Assembly (NCBI GenBank): GCA_963836265.1
Contig: CAWIIO010000008.1
Span: 1-64,000, forward strand
Reading direction: 5' to 3'
Source: CAIWHR01 sp963836265
GTDB lineage: Bacteria; Pseudomonadota; Gammaproteobacteria; Burkholderiales; Casimicrobiaceae
DNA: 64,000 nt
Shown here piece by piece: positions 25,899-34,212 of the stretch. The position numbers and the translations under genes are program-made. Each line of letters opens with the position of its first letter. The stretch's first letter is position 1. Under the pieces are notes generated by a model. The model worked only from the letters and a program-made list of their open reading frames with translations, was not told the DNA's origin and did no database searches.

Positions 25899-26540
25899 TC
25901 ATTCCTCGCCCCACAATGGCTTGCTCAATGCCGTCGTGAATGCGGAAAACATCAGGTTGAAACTTACGCTGACGCGGGTCTCGCCGCTGGCGTTGGCATC
26001 GACCGAGTGGTGCAGGTACGAAGGGAAGACCAGCAGGGTGCCGTTTCCGACGCGCACCACGACCTGATCGGTGTTGGTGGCGGTGAGCTCCGTGACCGGC
26101 GGCCGGATGACGCCGGTCTGGCTGCGCGGGTCGTTGAAGTTGATGCTGTCCGCGCCGGGCCAGGTGCGGACGTAATACACGGCGCTCAAGTAGTTATTGG
26201 GGTGGTTGTGCGCACGGTGGATGGAGCCCGGTGCGTACAGGTTCGCCCAGCAGCCGGTGATTTCAATCCCAGCGTCGCCAATTTTGAGGAACTGCAGCAC
26301 GCTTGTCGCCGCACGGCTGACGCAATCGCAAAGCCCGCGCAGTTCTACCCGCTGCTGCAGCGCATGACCCGACTGCCAGGCTTCACCGGTCTTCAACTCG
26401 GGCAGCCCCTGCCGCAGCGAATGCAGGAGGCTGAGGACGCCGGCGTCGATCGCGTCATGCACCTCGGCGCGAAGCTGGATCTTCCAGACCAGCGTGGGAA
26501 ACAGCGACAAGACGTCCGAATTTTCGATCCACGCGTGCAT
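25899..26540 (-). CDS. Putative 2OG-Fe(II) oxygenase
   Basis: A 213-residue protein of the family of putative 2-oxoglutarate/Fe(II) oxygenases that share the HxHPNNYLSAVYYV motif. Likely iron ligands are His111 or His113 (HNHPNNYLSAVYY), Asp137 (NFNDPRS) and His177 or His178 (FPSYLHHSV); Arg189 (ETRVSVSFN) would hold the 2-oxoglutarate carboxylate. The N-terminus LSLFPTLVWKIQL is also typical. ATG 26540 was preferred over 26603, which adds a tail not seen in the family. It is co-directional with the ATP-grasp and radical SAM genes, 266 bp after the former. Substrate unknown; hydroxylation of a peptide or small molecule made by the neighbours is a reasonable guess. Confidence 0.82.
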   Translation of the reverse strand: MHAWIENSDVLSLFPTLVWKIQLRAEVHDAIDAGVLSLLHSLRQGLPELKTGEAWQSGHALQQRVELRGLCDCVSRAATSVLQFLKIGDAGIEITGCWANLYAPGSIHRAHNHPNNYLSAVYYVRTWPGADSINFNDPRSQTGVIRPPVTELTATNTDQVVVRVGNGTLLVFPSYLHHSVDANASGETRVSVSFNLMFSAFTTALSKPLWGEE

Positions 26541-26806
26541 GCCCGATAGCCCCCGGAGTTCCGCGTGCCGGTGCACACCACACCCGCCTTCGATCCGGAT
26601 CACGACTCCGGCTTGGTTGCGGACACCTGCCTCATTCGGAGGGCGAGCAGGACACTCAAGGCGACCTACGCGACTTCGCTAAAGAGACGGCCATCGCTCC
26701 GTTGGTCCTGACTCGTTCCCGAGGATAGCCCAATACGCCATCCGAAATCGACCCTGCGGCGATCGGGGTAGAATTCACGTAGCCTGTACGCTGACACGCA
26801 GGGAAG

Positions 26807-28057
26807 TCACTGCCCACAAACCCAGGTCATCGGCAATTCGGCTTGAATCTCGACGGCGAGGTTGGCGTGGGCCGCGCGCAGCGCCGCTTCGGCGGCTTCC
26901 GGTTCAACAGCGCGGGAGAAGATGAAACCGAGGTAACCTGAGCTTTCCGGCGGCGGGGCAACCATTTGCCCGGGTTGGGCGGTGATCCGAATATCGCTGA
27001 TGCCCGGCACCGCACGCGCTGCCATCAGCCCGGCCGCATGGTGAAATATGCCGCGTGCGGGTACCGGAATCATCATCACGCCGGACGCGTCATTGCTGCC
27101 AGACGACGGAGCGGGCATGTCGAGCGCATGACGCAGGATCAATTCTTCGAGCGACATACCGAGTCGGTGATTGAGTGCGCGTCCACACAGGCCGCCGATG
27201 GACCGGGCCGCCACTTCCAGTAGCCAGATGCCCCGGTCGTTGACGCGCATTTCCGCATGCACCGGTCCGCTGGTCAGGCCGGCCAAAGCGCAGGCGCGTT
27301 GCACGTCGGCGGCGATTGCCCTTTGCGCGTCCGGACCCAAGCGCGAGGGTGTGACGTAAATGGTTTCCTCGAAATACGGGCCGTCGAGCGGGTCCGGCTT
27401 GTCGAACAGCGCCAGTACACGTAACGCACCATCTTCCAGCAAACCTTCGAGCGCAAACTCGGGACCAGGGATGAAGGCTTCGACGATGAGGCCAAGTTGT
27501 GCGGCGTCACGATCGGCGAAGGCCTGGATGCGGTGCACGCGGGCAACCGCTTGGACAAACGACGCTGCGTCATCGGCGCGGACGACGCCCCGGCTGGCGG
27601 ACAACCGCTTGGCTTTCACCACGACCGGATATTGCAATGACGAGGCGAGGCCCAACGCATCGGCTTCGCTGGCGGCGGCCCGGAAATCCGGACAATTGAA
27701 GCCGTTCGTCTGCTGCATTTGCCGGAAGGCAAGCTTGTCGCGAGTGGCGCGCACCGCCTGCAACGGATTGCCCGCAAGCCCGAGTTTCTTGCGCAGTAGC
27801 GCGGCGAGTTCCAAGCCGTGATCGTCCACCGCCAGCACCGCGTCCACGCTTCGCCCCAGGGAAACCAGCGCTTGCTCGGCCGCGATTTCCAGTTGGTCGA
27901 ACGGCAATGAAAGGATGGGGCTCATGCCCATGAGCGGCGCGAGCCGGTGGCAATAATCGGCGGCGGTTATCACCTCCACATCCAGCTTTTGCGCCGCAGA
28001 GAGAAAATCCTCGTTGCGATAGCCGGCGGCAGGCAGCAGCAGCAAAACGCGTGGCAT
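26807..28057 (-). CDS. ATP-grasp enzyme paired with the CCAEP-tail radical SAM protein
   Basis: A 416-residue ATP-grasp ligase. An N-terminal Rossmann-like pre-ATP-grasp domain (MPRVLLLLPAAGYRNEDF) is followed by NPLQAVRATRDKLAFRQMQ, the nucleotide-binding strand YPVVVKAKRLSASRGVVRA, VEAFIPGPEFALEG, and the metal-binding end VHAEMRVNDRGIWLLEVAAR. Such enzymes join a carboxylate to an amine, thiol or hydroxyl using ATP; the closest general types are carnosine-synthase-like. ATG 28057 begins two bases after the radical SAM stop, so the pair is tightly coupled. The product is unknown. The longer open frame to 28300 only shadows the radical SAM gene. Confidence 0.85.
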   Translation of the reverse strand: MPRVLLLLPAAGYRNEDFLSAAQKLDVEVITAADYCHRLAPLMGMSPILSLPFDQLEIAAEQALVSLGRSVDAVLAVDDHGLELAALLRKKLGLAGNPLQAVRATRDKLAFRQMQQTNGFNCPDFRAAASEADALGLASSLQYPVVVKAKRLSASRGVVRADDAASFVQAVARVHRIQAFADRDAAQLGLIVEAFIPGPEFALEGLLEDGALRVLALFDKPDPLDGPYFEETIYVTPSRLGPDAQRAIAADVQRACALAGLTSGPVHAEMRVNDRGIWLLEVAARSIGGLCGRALNHRLGMSLEELILRHALDMPAPSSGSNDASGVMMIPVPARGIFHHAAGLMAARAVPGISDIRITAQPGQMVAPPPESSGYLGFIFSRAVEPEAAEAALRAAHANLAVEIQAELPMTWVCGQ

Positions 28058-28059
28058 GG

Positions 28060-29496
28060 TCAGAACGATTGCAATTGCTGATTGGTGGGCTCTGCGCAGC
28101 AGTACCACGGCTCGGACAGGCGCGGGACAGGTTGGCCGGGATCCGCGCCGTCGAGACTCGGCGCTTCGCGGCCGGCGGCGGCGTGCGCGAGCCGCCAAAT
28201 CTCGCGGAACGCTCCCGCGCGCGACGCGCTTTCCGTTCGCATGGCGGCAGCCTGCACCTCCTGCTGTAGCGCGTCCACCCGAGCGTCGGCATGGCGCCAC
28301 GGATAACCCAGAAGCTTGGGGTCGAATGGTTCGAGCATCTCGGCGAATCCCGGCAAGTGCAGCAGATACGATCCCTGCGGCACCAACAGTCGGATGCCAA
28401 GCTGCACGGGTGGCACCGCCTCCTGGAGATTCAAGCGCGCCAGTTCACGCAGCAGATCGAGATAGCCATCCAGTGTCGTCCACGGCGTGAAGGGGACAAA
28501 GGTGGGCGCGAGCGAAATGTTGTTGGCACGGCACAACGTCAGTACGCGCTCGAAATCAGCGCGAGTATGGTGTTTATCGAGATAGCCCAGGATCCTATCG
28601 TCCACCGATTCGACGGCCGAGGTGACGAACAAGCAGCCACACTCGCGCAGTATCGGCAACAGCACGGCGTGGTCGAGCAGATGCTGAATCTTGATCGTGG
28701 CGTCGAAGGTCAGCTGCGGAAAGCGCAGGTGCATGGCCTTCAGCACCTTGAGCGCGTGAGTCGGTCCGTTGAAAAAATCCGGGTCGCCGAATGAGACATG
28801 TTCTGCGCCCATCGCGACTTGCTGCGCGATGTCCGCGAGCACCACGTCCTTGTCCACTGCGCGGAACTTCCCCTGGTACACCGGGACCACCGGACAGTGG
28901 CGGCACACGTGCTTACAGCCGCGTGTCGTTTCGGTAAAGCCCGTGATCTTGCGGCCGCCACGCGGCAGCACCAGATGGGCGTACCGCGCCAACTCGGGCA
29001 GACCCGTTCGATCGGGCGTGACGAAGGCCACGCGTGACAATTTGACGAGCGGCCCGCGCTGCACGCTGTAGTCGCGATCGCGCAGCCGGCCGGCCAGGGC
29101 GACGAGGCCAGGTTCAAACTCGCCGCCCAGAAGCGTTTGTACGCCCATGCCGCGCAGCAGCCGCTCGTTCATCGCCGCGTACAGGCCGTACATGCAGACA
29201 TGGGCGGAGGGCGCCAGCGCTCGAATCGTGGGCAGCGCCGCGACGGCGATGCGGGTCGCGGTGTGCATGCCCAGATGGACGGCGACCAATCCCGCACCGT
29301 GCAGGGTATCGGGATCGAGCTTTTGCAGGGCGAGGTCGACGCAGACGACTTCGAAACCGGCGGCTTTCAGAAGCGCGGCGGGCGCGGCCAGGTTAAACGA
29401 TTGGCGGCCCAGTTCGTACGGGTTGATCAGAACCGCCTTAAACGCCAGTTCCGCAGAAGCATACGCATCGCGAACGATGCCATGCGGGGCATTCAC
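28060..29496 (-). CDS. CUAEP/CCAEP-tail radical SAM protein with B12-binding-like domain
   Basis: A 478-residue protein. Residues 20-135 form a cobalamin-binding-like domain (AVLINPYELGRQSFNLAAPA, VHLGMHTATR). Residues 185-400 are the radical SAM core, with CKHVCRHC (Cys194, Cys198, Cys201) binding the [4Fe-4S] cluster; SFGDPDFF and TSAVESVDD are further core motifs. The C-terminal tail WYCCAEPTN (CCAEP at 466-470) is the hallmark of a family in which some members have selenocysteine (CUAEP). Reaction and substrate are not known; the conserved thiol/selenol tail could act as a carrier or redox site. It starts 10 bp after a DUF971 gene and ends 2 bp before the ATP-grasp gene. Confidence 0.9.
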   Translation of the reverse strand: MNAPHGIVRDAYASAELAFKAVLINPYELGRQSFNLAAPAALLKAAGFEVVCVDLALQKLDPDTLHGAGLVAVHLGMHTATRIAVAALPTIRALAPSAHVCMYGLYAAMNERLLRGMGVQTLLGGEFEPGLVALAGRLRDRDYSVQRGPLVKLSRVAFVTPDRTGLPELARYAHLVLPRGGRKITGFTETTRGCKHVCRHCPVVPVYQGKFRAVDKDVVLADIAQQVAMGAEHVSFGDPDFFNGPTHALKVLKAMHLRFPQLTFDATIKIQHLLDHAVLLPILRECGCLFVTSAVESVDDRILGYLDKHHTRADFERVLTLCRANNISLAPTFVPFTPWTTLDGYLDLLRELARLNLQEAVPPVQLGIRLLVPQGSYLLHLPGFAEMLEPFDPKLLGYPWRHADARVDALQQEVQAAAMRTESASRAGAFREIWRLAHAAAGREAPSLDGADPGQPVPRLSEPWYCCAEPTNQQLQSF

Positions 29497-29506
29497 TGCC
29501 GCATCG

Positions 29507-29914
29507 TCACTTGGATTTCGGGCGTTCCGGCGCGCCGGCCAGAGGTTCGCGCGAAGCGCCTGCCGCTTCCATCCGGCTCACATAGCGATCCCATAGCGCG
29601 ACATAATTCTCGCCCAGCTCGTAGAGGTAATCCCAGGAATAGATACCGGTGTCGTGCCCATCGGAGAAGGTCAGCACTACCGCATACGAGCCCACCGGTT
29701 CGATGCCCTTGATCGCGATGTTCTTCTTGCCGACCTGCAGGACCTCCTGACCGGGTCCGTGTCCGCGTACCTCGGCCGACGGTGAATACACCCGCAAGAA
29801 CTCGTACGGCAGTTCATACCGTACGCCGTTACTGAAGGCGATTTCGAGCTTGCTGGAAACCTGATGCAGCTTGATTTCCGTGGGGACGGGGGTAGTTTTA
29901 TCGAGTTCCGACAT
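29507..29914 (-). CDS. DUF971 protein (gamma-butyrobetaine hydroxylase-like N-terminal domain)
   Basis: A 135-residue single-domain protein: TEIKLHQVSSKLEIAFSNG, YELPYEFLRVYSPSAEVRG, GIEPVGSYAVVLTFSDGHD and TGIYSWDYLYELG. This DUF971 domain occurs alone in many proteobacteria, often next to Fe-S assembly genes, and as the N-terminal domain of butyrobetaine hydroxylases. The family's metal-binding His and Cys positions are poorly kept here apart from His in SDGHD. It is 10 bp upstream of the radical SAM gene and 74 bp downstream of yggX. A second, broken DUF971 copy lies at the end of the SUF operon (40478). Confidence 0.85.
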   Translation of the reverse strand: MSELDKTTPVPTEIKLHQVSSKLEIAFSNGVRYELPYEFLRVYSPSAEVRGHGPGQEVLQVGKKNIAIKGIEPVGSYAVVLTFSDGHDTGIYSWDYLYELGENYVALWDRYVSRMEAAGASREPLAGAPERPKSK

Positions 29915-29988
29915 TCGGATTAACGCGCGACCACTCGCCGGGAAAATGCGTCACGATGGGCGGTGAGTCAACCTGATCACGCACCCGC

Positions 29989-30264
29989 TCATTTGCTGCC
30001 GGGTTTCACGTAGCCGGCCGCCGCTTCGGCGCCGGCGCCAAAAAAATGTGCTTCCATTTGTGCGGCAAGATATTTGCGCGCCGCGGCATCGGCCAGGTTC
30101 AGACGATTTTCGTTCACCAGCATCTTCTGATGCTCGAGCCACGCTTTCCACGCTTCCTTGGAGACGTGTTCGAAAATCCGCCTGCCGAGTTCGCCCGGAT
30201 AGGGCGGGAAATCGAGCCCTTCGGCTTCACGGCCGAGCTTTACGCAGTTCACGGATCTTGCCAT
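29989..30264 (-). CDS. yggX: Fe(2+)-trafficking / oxidative damage protection protein YggX
   Basis: A 91-residue YggX-family protein. MARSVNCVKLGREAEGLDF carries the conserved Cys7, followed by PPYPGELGRRIFEHVSKEAW, KAWLEHQKMLVNENRLN and the C-terminal YLAAQMEAHFFG. It protects Fe-S proteins from oxidative damage and handles labile iron. ATG 30264 matches the family start. Placed at the head of the DUF971-radical SAM-ATP-grasp genes, it may be transcribed with them. Confidence 0.92.
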   Translation of the reverse strand: MARSVNCVKLGREAEGLDFPPYPGELGRRIFEHVSKEAWKAWLEHQKMLVNENRLNLADAAARKYLAAQMEAHFFGAGAEAAAGYVKPGSK

Positions 30265-30633
30265 GTCCTTACGCCTAAAATGGTTGCGGTGCAAACCCTC
30301 ACCCGGGCCCAACTTTCACCCCGGCGATCTCCGCCATCGGCAGGATAGCCGCGGCCAGGCCCTTTGCGCCGTGGCCAAGATCTGCAGCTTCAATATAGCA
30401 TTGCCGCGCAAGCGTCGACAGCAGCATGGGCACCGCGACCGATTGGACAGATGCCGTCACGACCGATAGGTATTTCAATCGTGTTGCCGCGCCGCGCGAC
30501 GGTCCGCTCTTTGGCAACGCGACCGGCCGGTTTGGGCTGCCGATCCCGCGCCTCGGGTGTTTACGCTTCATAGGACACTCGCTACCTTTCAGGCGTTGCG
30601 TTACCAGTCGAGGCGCCTGCTCGCTACCAGGCT
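30265..30633 (-). other. Intergenic region with a possible dehydrogenase relic
   Basis: On the minus strand at about 30299-30457 the frame reads SVAVPMLLSTLARQCYIEAA, DLGHGAKGLAAAI and AEIAGVKV. This resembles the C-terminal helix bundle of 3-hydroxyisobutyrate/6-phosphogluconate-type dehydrogenases (family pattern: LYxxAxxxGxGxxDxAA). The catalytic and NAD-binding parts are missing, so if real it is a relic. The remainder shows nothing recognisable. Confidence 0.4.
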
Positions 30634-31239
30634 TCACACCTCCGGAAAGGTATCGACCAGCTCCTTCATTCGTAACTTAGCGTCGTGGAGGATCGACGCC
30701 CCGTCGCCGAAGAGCAGCGTGTCGAATTCCAGGTCGAGAAGCTTGTATACGCTTTGCCTCAAGCGCACCGGATCATCCATCACCTTTTCGCGCAACAGGG
30801 CGCACTGTCCCGGCGGATTCCCGATCACTGCGTCGCCCACGATCAGGAGCCCCCGCTCTGGTCAATGGAGCACGACCTCGCCCGGGGATTTGCCAGGGGC
30901 AGCCACGATCATCAACGGGCCGCTCTGCGCGCCCACGGTGAGATCCCCATCAATTTCAGCGCCCTGACTCTTGGCATGCGCTGCGTCGTCCGGATGGATG
31001 AAGGTCTTCGCGCCGGTGCGCGCGCGCACCGCGTTGGCCGCCCGCGAATGGTTGCGATTGGTGAGCAGAATGCTGGTGACGCCCATCCTAAGGATTTCGG
31101 CAAGGTCTGCGTCGCCCGGCGGCACCGGATCGATGCAGAGGTTGCCTTTGGAGTGACGCACGAGGTGACCGTTGAAGTTGTACCCGTGCGGTTCGGAAAA
31201 CCACGCCCACGTAAAAATATCGGTGACGATTTCGTTCAT
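30634..31239 (-). pseudogene. Metallo-beta-lactamase-fold hydrolase with in-frame TGA
   Basis: The frame starts at MNEIVTDIFTWAWFSEPHG and has NLCIDPVPP, LLTNRNHSRAA (in place of the usual HxHxDH), FIHPDDAAHA, and SPGEVVLH followed by TGA. The same frame then continues with PERGLLIVGDAVIGNPPG, RLRQSVYKLL and LDTLLFGDGASIL to a normal stop at 30634. Relatives have Trp before PE at this point, so TGG has become TGA. Without readthrough only the first 126 residues are made. The metal site is atypical (NRNHSR), so it may belong to a non-canonical MBL subgroup. A disabled gene is the best reading. Confidence 0.75.
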
Positions 31240-31369
31240 GTGAAGATCTCCGCTCAACGATCGCGGGTTGCGACGTTGGCTGCCAACATACTGCCGCTAC
31301 GAGCCTAGCTTGTAAACGCCGGCGGCAGTGCTGCCGAACATAGGTGCGCCGCAACGGCCGTAGTGATGA

Positions 31370-31840
31370 TCATTGGAACGCTACCTCTGCGAAGCTTCTG
31401 AGTTTCCGGCTATGCAGCTGTTCCGGCCGCTGCTGCCGCAGCAACTCGATCGCGCGCATGCCGATACGCAAATGCTGATCCACCCGCTCCCGGTAGAACT
31501 GGTTCGCCATGCCAGGCAGCTTGATCTCTCCGTGCAACGGCTTATCGCTCACACACAGCAGCGTGCCGTAGGGAACACGAAAGCGGAAGCCGTTGGCCGC
31601 GATGGTCGCGCTCTCCATATCCATGGCAATCGCTCGGCTTTGGCTGAAACGGCGTATCGGCGCACGCTGCGGCCGCAATTCTCGGTTGCGATTGTCGGTG
31701 CTGGCCACCGCGCCGGTGCGCATAATGCGCTTTAGTTCATACCCCGTGATGTCGGCCACGGCGCCTTCAAGGGCCAGCTGCACTTCGGCCAGTGGCGGGA
31801 TCGGCACCCACAGCGGGACATCTTCGTCGAGCGGTGAGTG
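31370..31840 (-). pseudogene. amn: AMP nucleosidase, C-terminal fragment
   Basis: The minus-strand frame begins near HSPLDEDVPLWVPIPPLAEV and continues with GYELKRIMRTGAVASTDNRN, RFSQSRAIAMDMESATIAAN, RFRVPYGTLLCVSDKPLHG and LRSFAEVAFQ. This is the C-terminal third, about 155 residues, of AMP nucleosidase (AMP to adenine plus ribose 5-phosphate). The N-terminal regulatory domain and the first half of the catalytic domain are missing, and the match stops abruptly at about 31840. It is a deletion remnant, not a functional enzyme. Confidence 0.8.
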
Positions 31841-31937
31841 TCAGGTGGCGGTTCATGGCATGATAGGCGCATGGTTGCGCTCATCAAGATCGCTGTCCAA
31901 TTCCTCGCAGACGCCGCCTGGTTAGCAATTCTCCTAT

Positions 31938-32663
31938 TTAGATTGACCCAGGCGGTGCAAGCGGAGGTGAGGCCACCGTTCCGAACAGGGTCCCGACGCC
32001 TGCGGTCAGTCCCATGGCAAGAGCGCCCCAAAACGTGACGCGCATTGCGCCCATCGTCACGCTTGCGCCGCCCACCCGCGCAGCCAGCCCGCCCAGGATC
32101 GCGAGGAACACCAGCGAAGTTCCGGAGACGACGGGAATCAGACTGGACTCAGAGACCACGGCAACAGCCAGCAGCGGCATGGCTGCGCCAGCGGAAAAGC
32201 AGGCCGCTGATGCAAACGCCGCCTGAATCGGCCGCGCCCTGAGCGTCTCGGAGATGCCGAGTTCGTCGCGGGCATGCGCGCCCAGCGCGTCATGGGCCAT
32301 GAGTTGCGCGGCAACCTGCTTCGCTAGCGCGGTATCGACGCCGCGGGCGACGTAGATCGCTGCCAGTTCCCGGCGCTCGCCTTGGTCGTCTGCTTCGAGT
32401 TCCGCGCGTTCCAGGTTGAGCGCGGCCTGTTCGGAATCCGCCTGGGAGCGGACCGACACGTATTCACCGGCAGCCATCGACATGGCTCCCGCGACCAGGC
32501 CGGCGATGCCCGCGACCATCACGTTGCTGTGAGTCGCCCCCGCGGCTGCGACACCGAGCACCAGGCTCGCTGTCGAAACGATGCCGTCGTTGGCACCCAA
32601 TACCGCCGCGCGTAACCAGCCGATACGGTCCGTGCGGTGCCATTCCCTGTGGCGCACTGCCAT
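31938..32663 (-). CDS. VIT/CCC1-family Fe2+/Mn2+ transporter
   Basis: A 241-residue membrane protein. Helix 1 is WLRAAVLGANDGIVSTASLV with the conserved Asp; helix 2 has AGLVAGAMSMAAGEYVSV with the conserved Gly, Met and Glu; a charged cytoplasmic segment (DSEQAALNLERAELE, VDTALAKQVAAQLM) and three further helices follow. This is the vacuolar iron transporter family, which exports or sequesters Fe2+ or Mn2+. It fits the iron theme of its surroundings (YggX, IscR-SUF). It runs opposite to the SUF operon. ATG 32663 is the family start. Confidence 0.9.
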   Translation of the reverse strand: MAVRHREWHRTDRIGWLRAAVLGANDGIVSTASLVLGVAAAGATHSNVMVAGIAGLVAGAMSMAAGEYVSVRSQADSEQAALNLERAELEADDQGERRELAAIYVARGVDTALAKQVAAQLMAHDALGAHARDELGISETLRARPIQAAFASAACFSAGAAMPLLAVAVVSESSLIPVVSGTSLVFLAILGGLAARVGGASVTMGAMRVTFWGALAMGLTAGVGTLFGTVASPPLAPPGSI

Positions 32664-33215
32664 TCTCGGGCGTCTCTTTGATGTGGGAACCGGTGGACCG
32701 TCGAGCGGGTTGCCTCAGGTCAATGCAGGGTGGGGGAGGGCTTCACCCAACCCGCGGGTATCGGCGACATGTGCCGCGGACGCCAGTATTACCAATTGTT
32801 TTTTCAGGCGGAGCAAACGGTCATACTTCCATTTGACGACCGCATATGTACTCACATACCCGTGCTTCCAATTGGGGGCGATCGAGTTAATTGCCGTGCT
32901 CACTACCGTAACTGTGATCGCGGTAAGTAACCGTAGCCCCGGTTGTATCACGCTCCGAGGCAGGCACACGTTCTGTTCGCATTGGTCGTGGCAAGACCCC
33001 AGCGGTATGGCGCCCAAAAAATGGCACGGTGCGGATTCTGCCACTCACGCCCGACCTACTGTCGAAATCCGAGCGCTAACGCTTTACGAGCAAACGGGCC
33101 AGTGCGGCGATGCACAAAGAAGGACGACGCATTGCCGTCGGGGCATGTAATGGGTCGATTTTATGCGGGACTTCTGGCGGGAGTTTGTGGTTAACCGCGA
33201 TGGAACTCCCAAACA
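32664..33215. other. Long region between the VIT gene and the iscR promoter
   Basis: No firm gene is found. A minus-strand frame at 32715-33044 includes a hydrophobic segment and then the run YVSTYAVVKWKYDRLL and RLKKQLV, which looks like a small one-helix membrane protein or a remnant of one, but it lacks a good ribosome binding site. GC content falls toward the right end as the iscR promoter begins. Confidence 0.3.
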
Positions 33216-33270
33216 AATTTGTTGACTAAATTAATCAGGTATTATATAGTTGATTAAATTTGTCAGTTAT
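33216..33270 (+). promoter_or_regulatory. iscR/SUF promoter with two IscR-type sites
   Basis: TTGACT (33222-33227) and TATAGT (33245-33250) are separated by 17 bases, giving a good sigma70 promoter. The -35 is embedded in TTGACTAAATTAATCAGGTA, a close match to the type 1 IscR operator known from iscR promoters. A second similar half, AGTTGATTAAATTTGTCAG, follows at 33249-33267. The AT-rich tract stands out from the GC-rich surroundings. The layout implies autorepression by IscR carrying its [2Fe-2S] cluster. Confidence 0.75.
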
Positions 33271-33316
33271 TAACTATGGACCAACGCAGGCCATTGATTT
33301 ATAAGAAAGGAATGCG

Positions 33317-33799
33317 ATGAGGTTGACGACAAAAGGGCGCTTTGCTGTCACGGCGATGGTCGATCTCGCGACGCAGGAGGGCGCTGACCCCGTGACGCTC
33401 GCGGAAATCAGCCAGCGCCAGAAGATTTCGCTTTCGTATCTCGAGCAGTTGTTCGCCAAGTTGCGCCGCCGTGCGATTGTCGACAGCGTGCGCGGTCCGG
33501 GTGGCGGCTATCGGCTCGCCAAGGATATGGCGCAGGTGTCGGTGGCCGATATCATCCTCGCCGTCGACGAACCTATCGACGCGACGCAATGCGGCGGCAA
33601 AGAAAACTGCGACGACGACAAGAAATGCATTACCCACGATCTTTGGGCAAAGCTCAATGAGCACATCCTGGACTACCTGGGCGCCGTGACGTTGCGGGAG
33701 CTTGTCGATGCCCAGAAAACGAAGGTAACGGACGTTACGCCAGTGCAAGACATGCGGGAGAGCGTCCCGAAGCGCGACCGCACCACGGTTTCCGCCTGA
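33317..33799 (+). CDS. iscR: Fe-S cluster regulator IscR
   Basis: A 160-residue Rrf2-family regulator. The winged helix includes MRLTTKGRFAVTAMVDLA and ISLSYLEQLFAKLRR; the cluster ligands are Cys92, Cys98, Cys104 and His107 (QCGGKENCDDDKKCITHDLW), at the same positions as in E. coli IscR. With the [2Fe-2S] cluster it represses its own promoter; as apo-protein it activates SUF-type operons. Here it is the first gene of the SUF operon itself, 20 bp before sufA, so it senses cluster demand and controls the assembly genes directly. An AAAGGA box precedes ATG 33317. Confidence 0.95.
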   Translation: MRLTTKGRFAVTAMVDLATQEGADPVTLAEISQRQKISLSYLEQLFAKLRRRAIVDSVRGPGGGYRLAKDMAQVSVADIILAVDEPIDATQCGGKENCDDDKKCITHDLWAKLNEHILDYLGAVTLRELVDAQKTKVTDVTPVQDMRESVPKRDRTTVSA

Positions 33800-33818
33800 T
33801 TTCCCGAGACAATCGATC

Positions 33819-34160
33819 ATGGCGGTCACATTGACGGAAAGCGCGGCAAGGCAAATCAAGGCGCAGCTCGCGCGGCGTGGAAAGGGATTGGGTTTGCGTG
33901 TCGGCGTGAAGAAAATCGGCTGTTCCGGCTTTGCCTATACGTTCGACTACGCTGACGAAATGTGGAAGGGCGACCGGTCATTCGAGTCGTATGACGCCAC
34001 CGTTGTGGTCGACCCCGAAAGCCTCACGTTCCTCGACGGCTCGCGCCTCGACTTCGTCAAGGACGGGCTCAAGCAGATGTTCGCTTTCGACAATCCCAAC
34101 GTCGACAACACCTGTGGCTGCGGCGAGAGCTTCAGCCTGAAGGAAGCGACCAAAGCCTAA
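33819..34160 (+). CDS. sufA: A-type Fe-S carrier SufA/IscA
   Basis: A 113-residue HesB/IscA-fold protein with the three invariant cysteines Cys35 (KKIGCSGFAY), Cys99 and Cys101 (NTCGCGESF). It carries assembled clusters from the SufBCD scaffold to target proteins. It lies between iscR and sufB; the 52-bp space before sufB contains a GGAAGGTGTCGGAG Shine-Dalgarno-like stretch. Confidence 0.92.
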   Translation: MAVTLTESAARQIKAQLARRGKGLGLRVGVKKIGCSGFAYTFDYADEMWKGDRSFESYDATVVVDPESLTFLDGSRLDFVKDGLKQMFAFDNPNVDNTCGCGESFSLKEATKA

Positions 34161-34212
34161 TCACAATGACGCAAGGCAGATTCGGATTCTGGAAGGTGTC
34201 GGAGCGATTCCA

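Noticed and set aside
30634..31239. Selenocysteine at the TGA of the metallo-hydrolase, prompted by the selenoprotein family nearby
   Set aside because: Relatives have Trp at the position and no SECIS-like hairpin is apparent directly after the TGA; a nonsense mutation is simpler.
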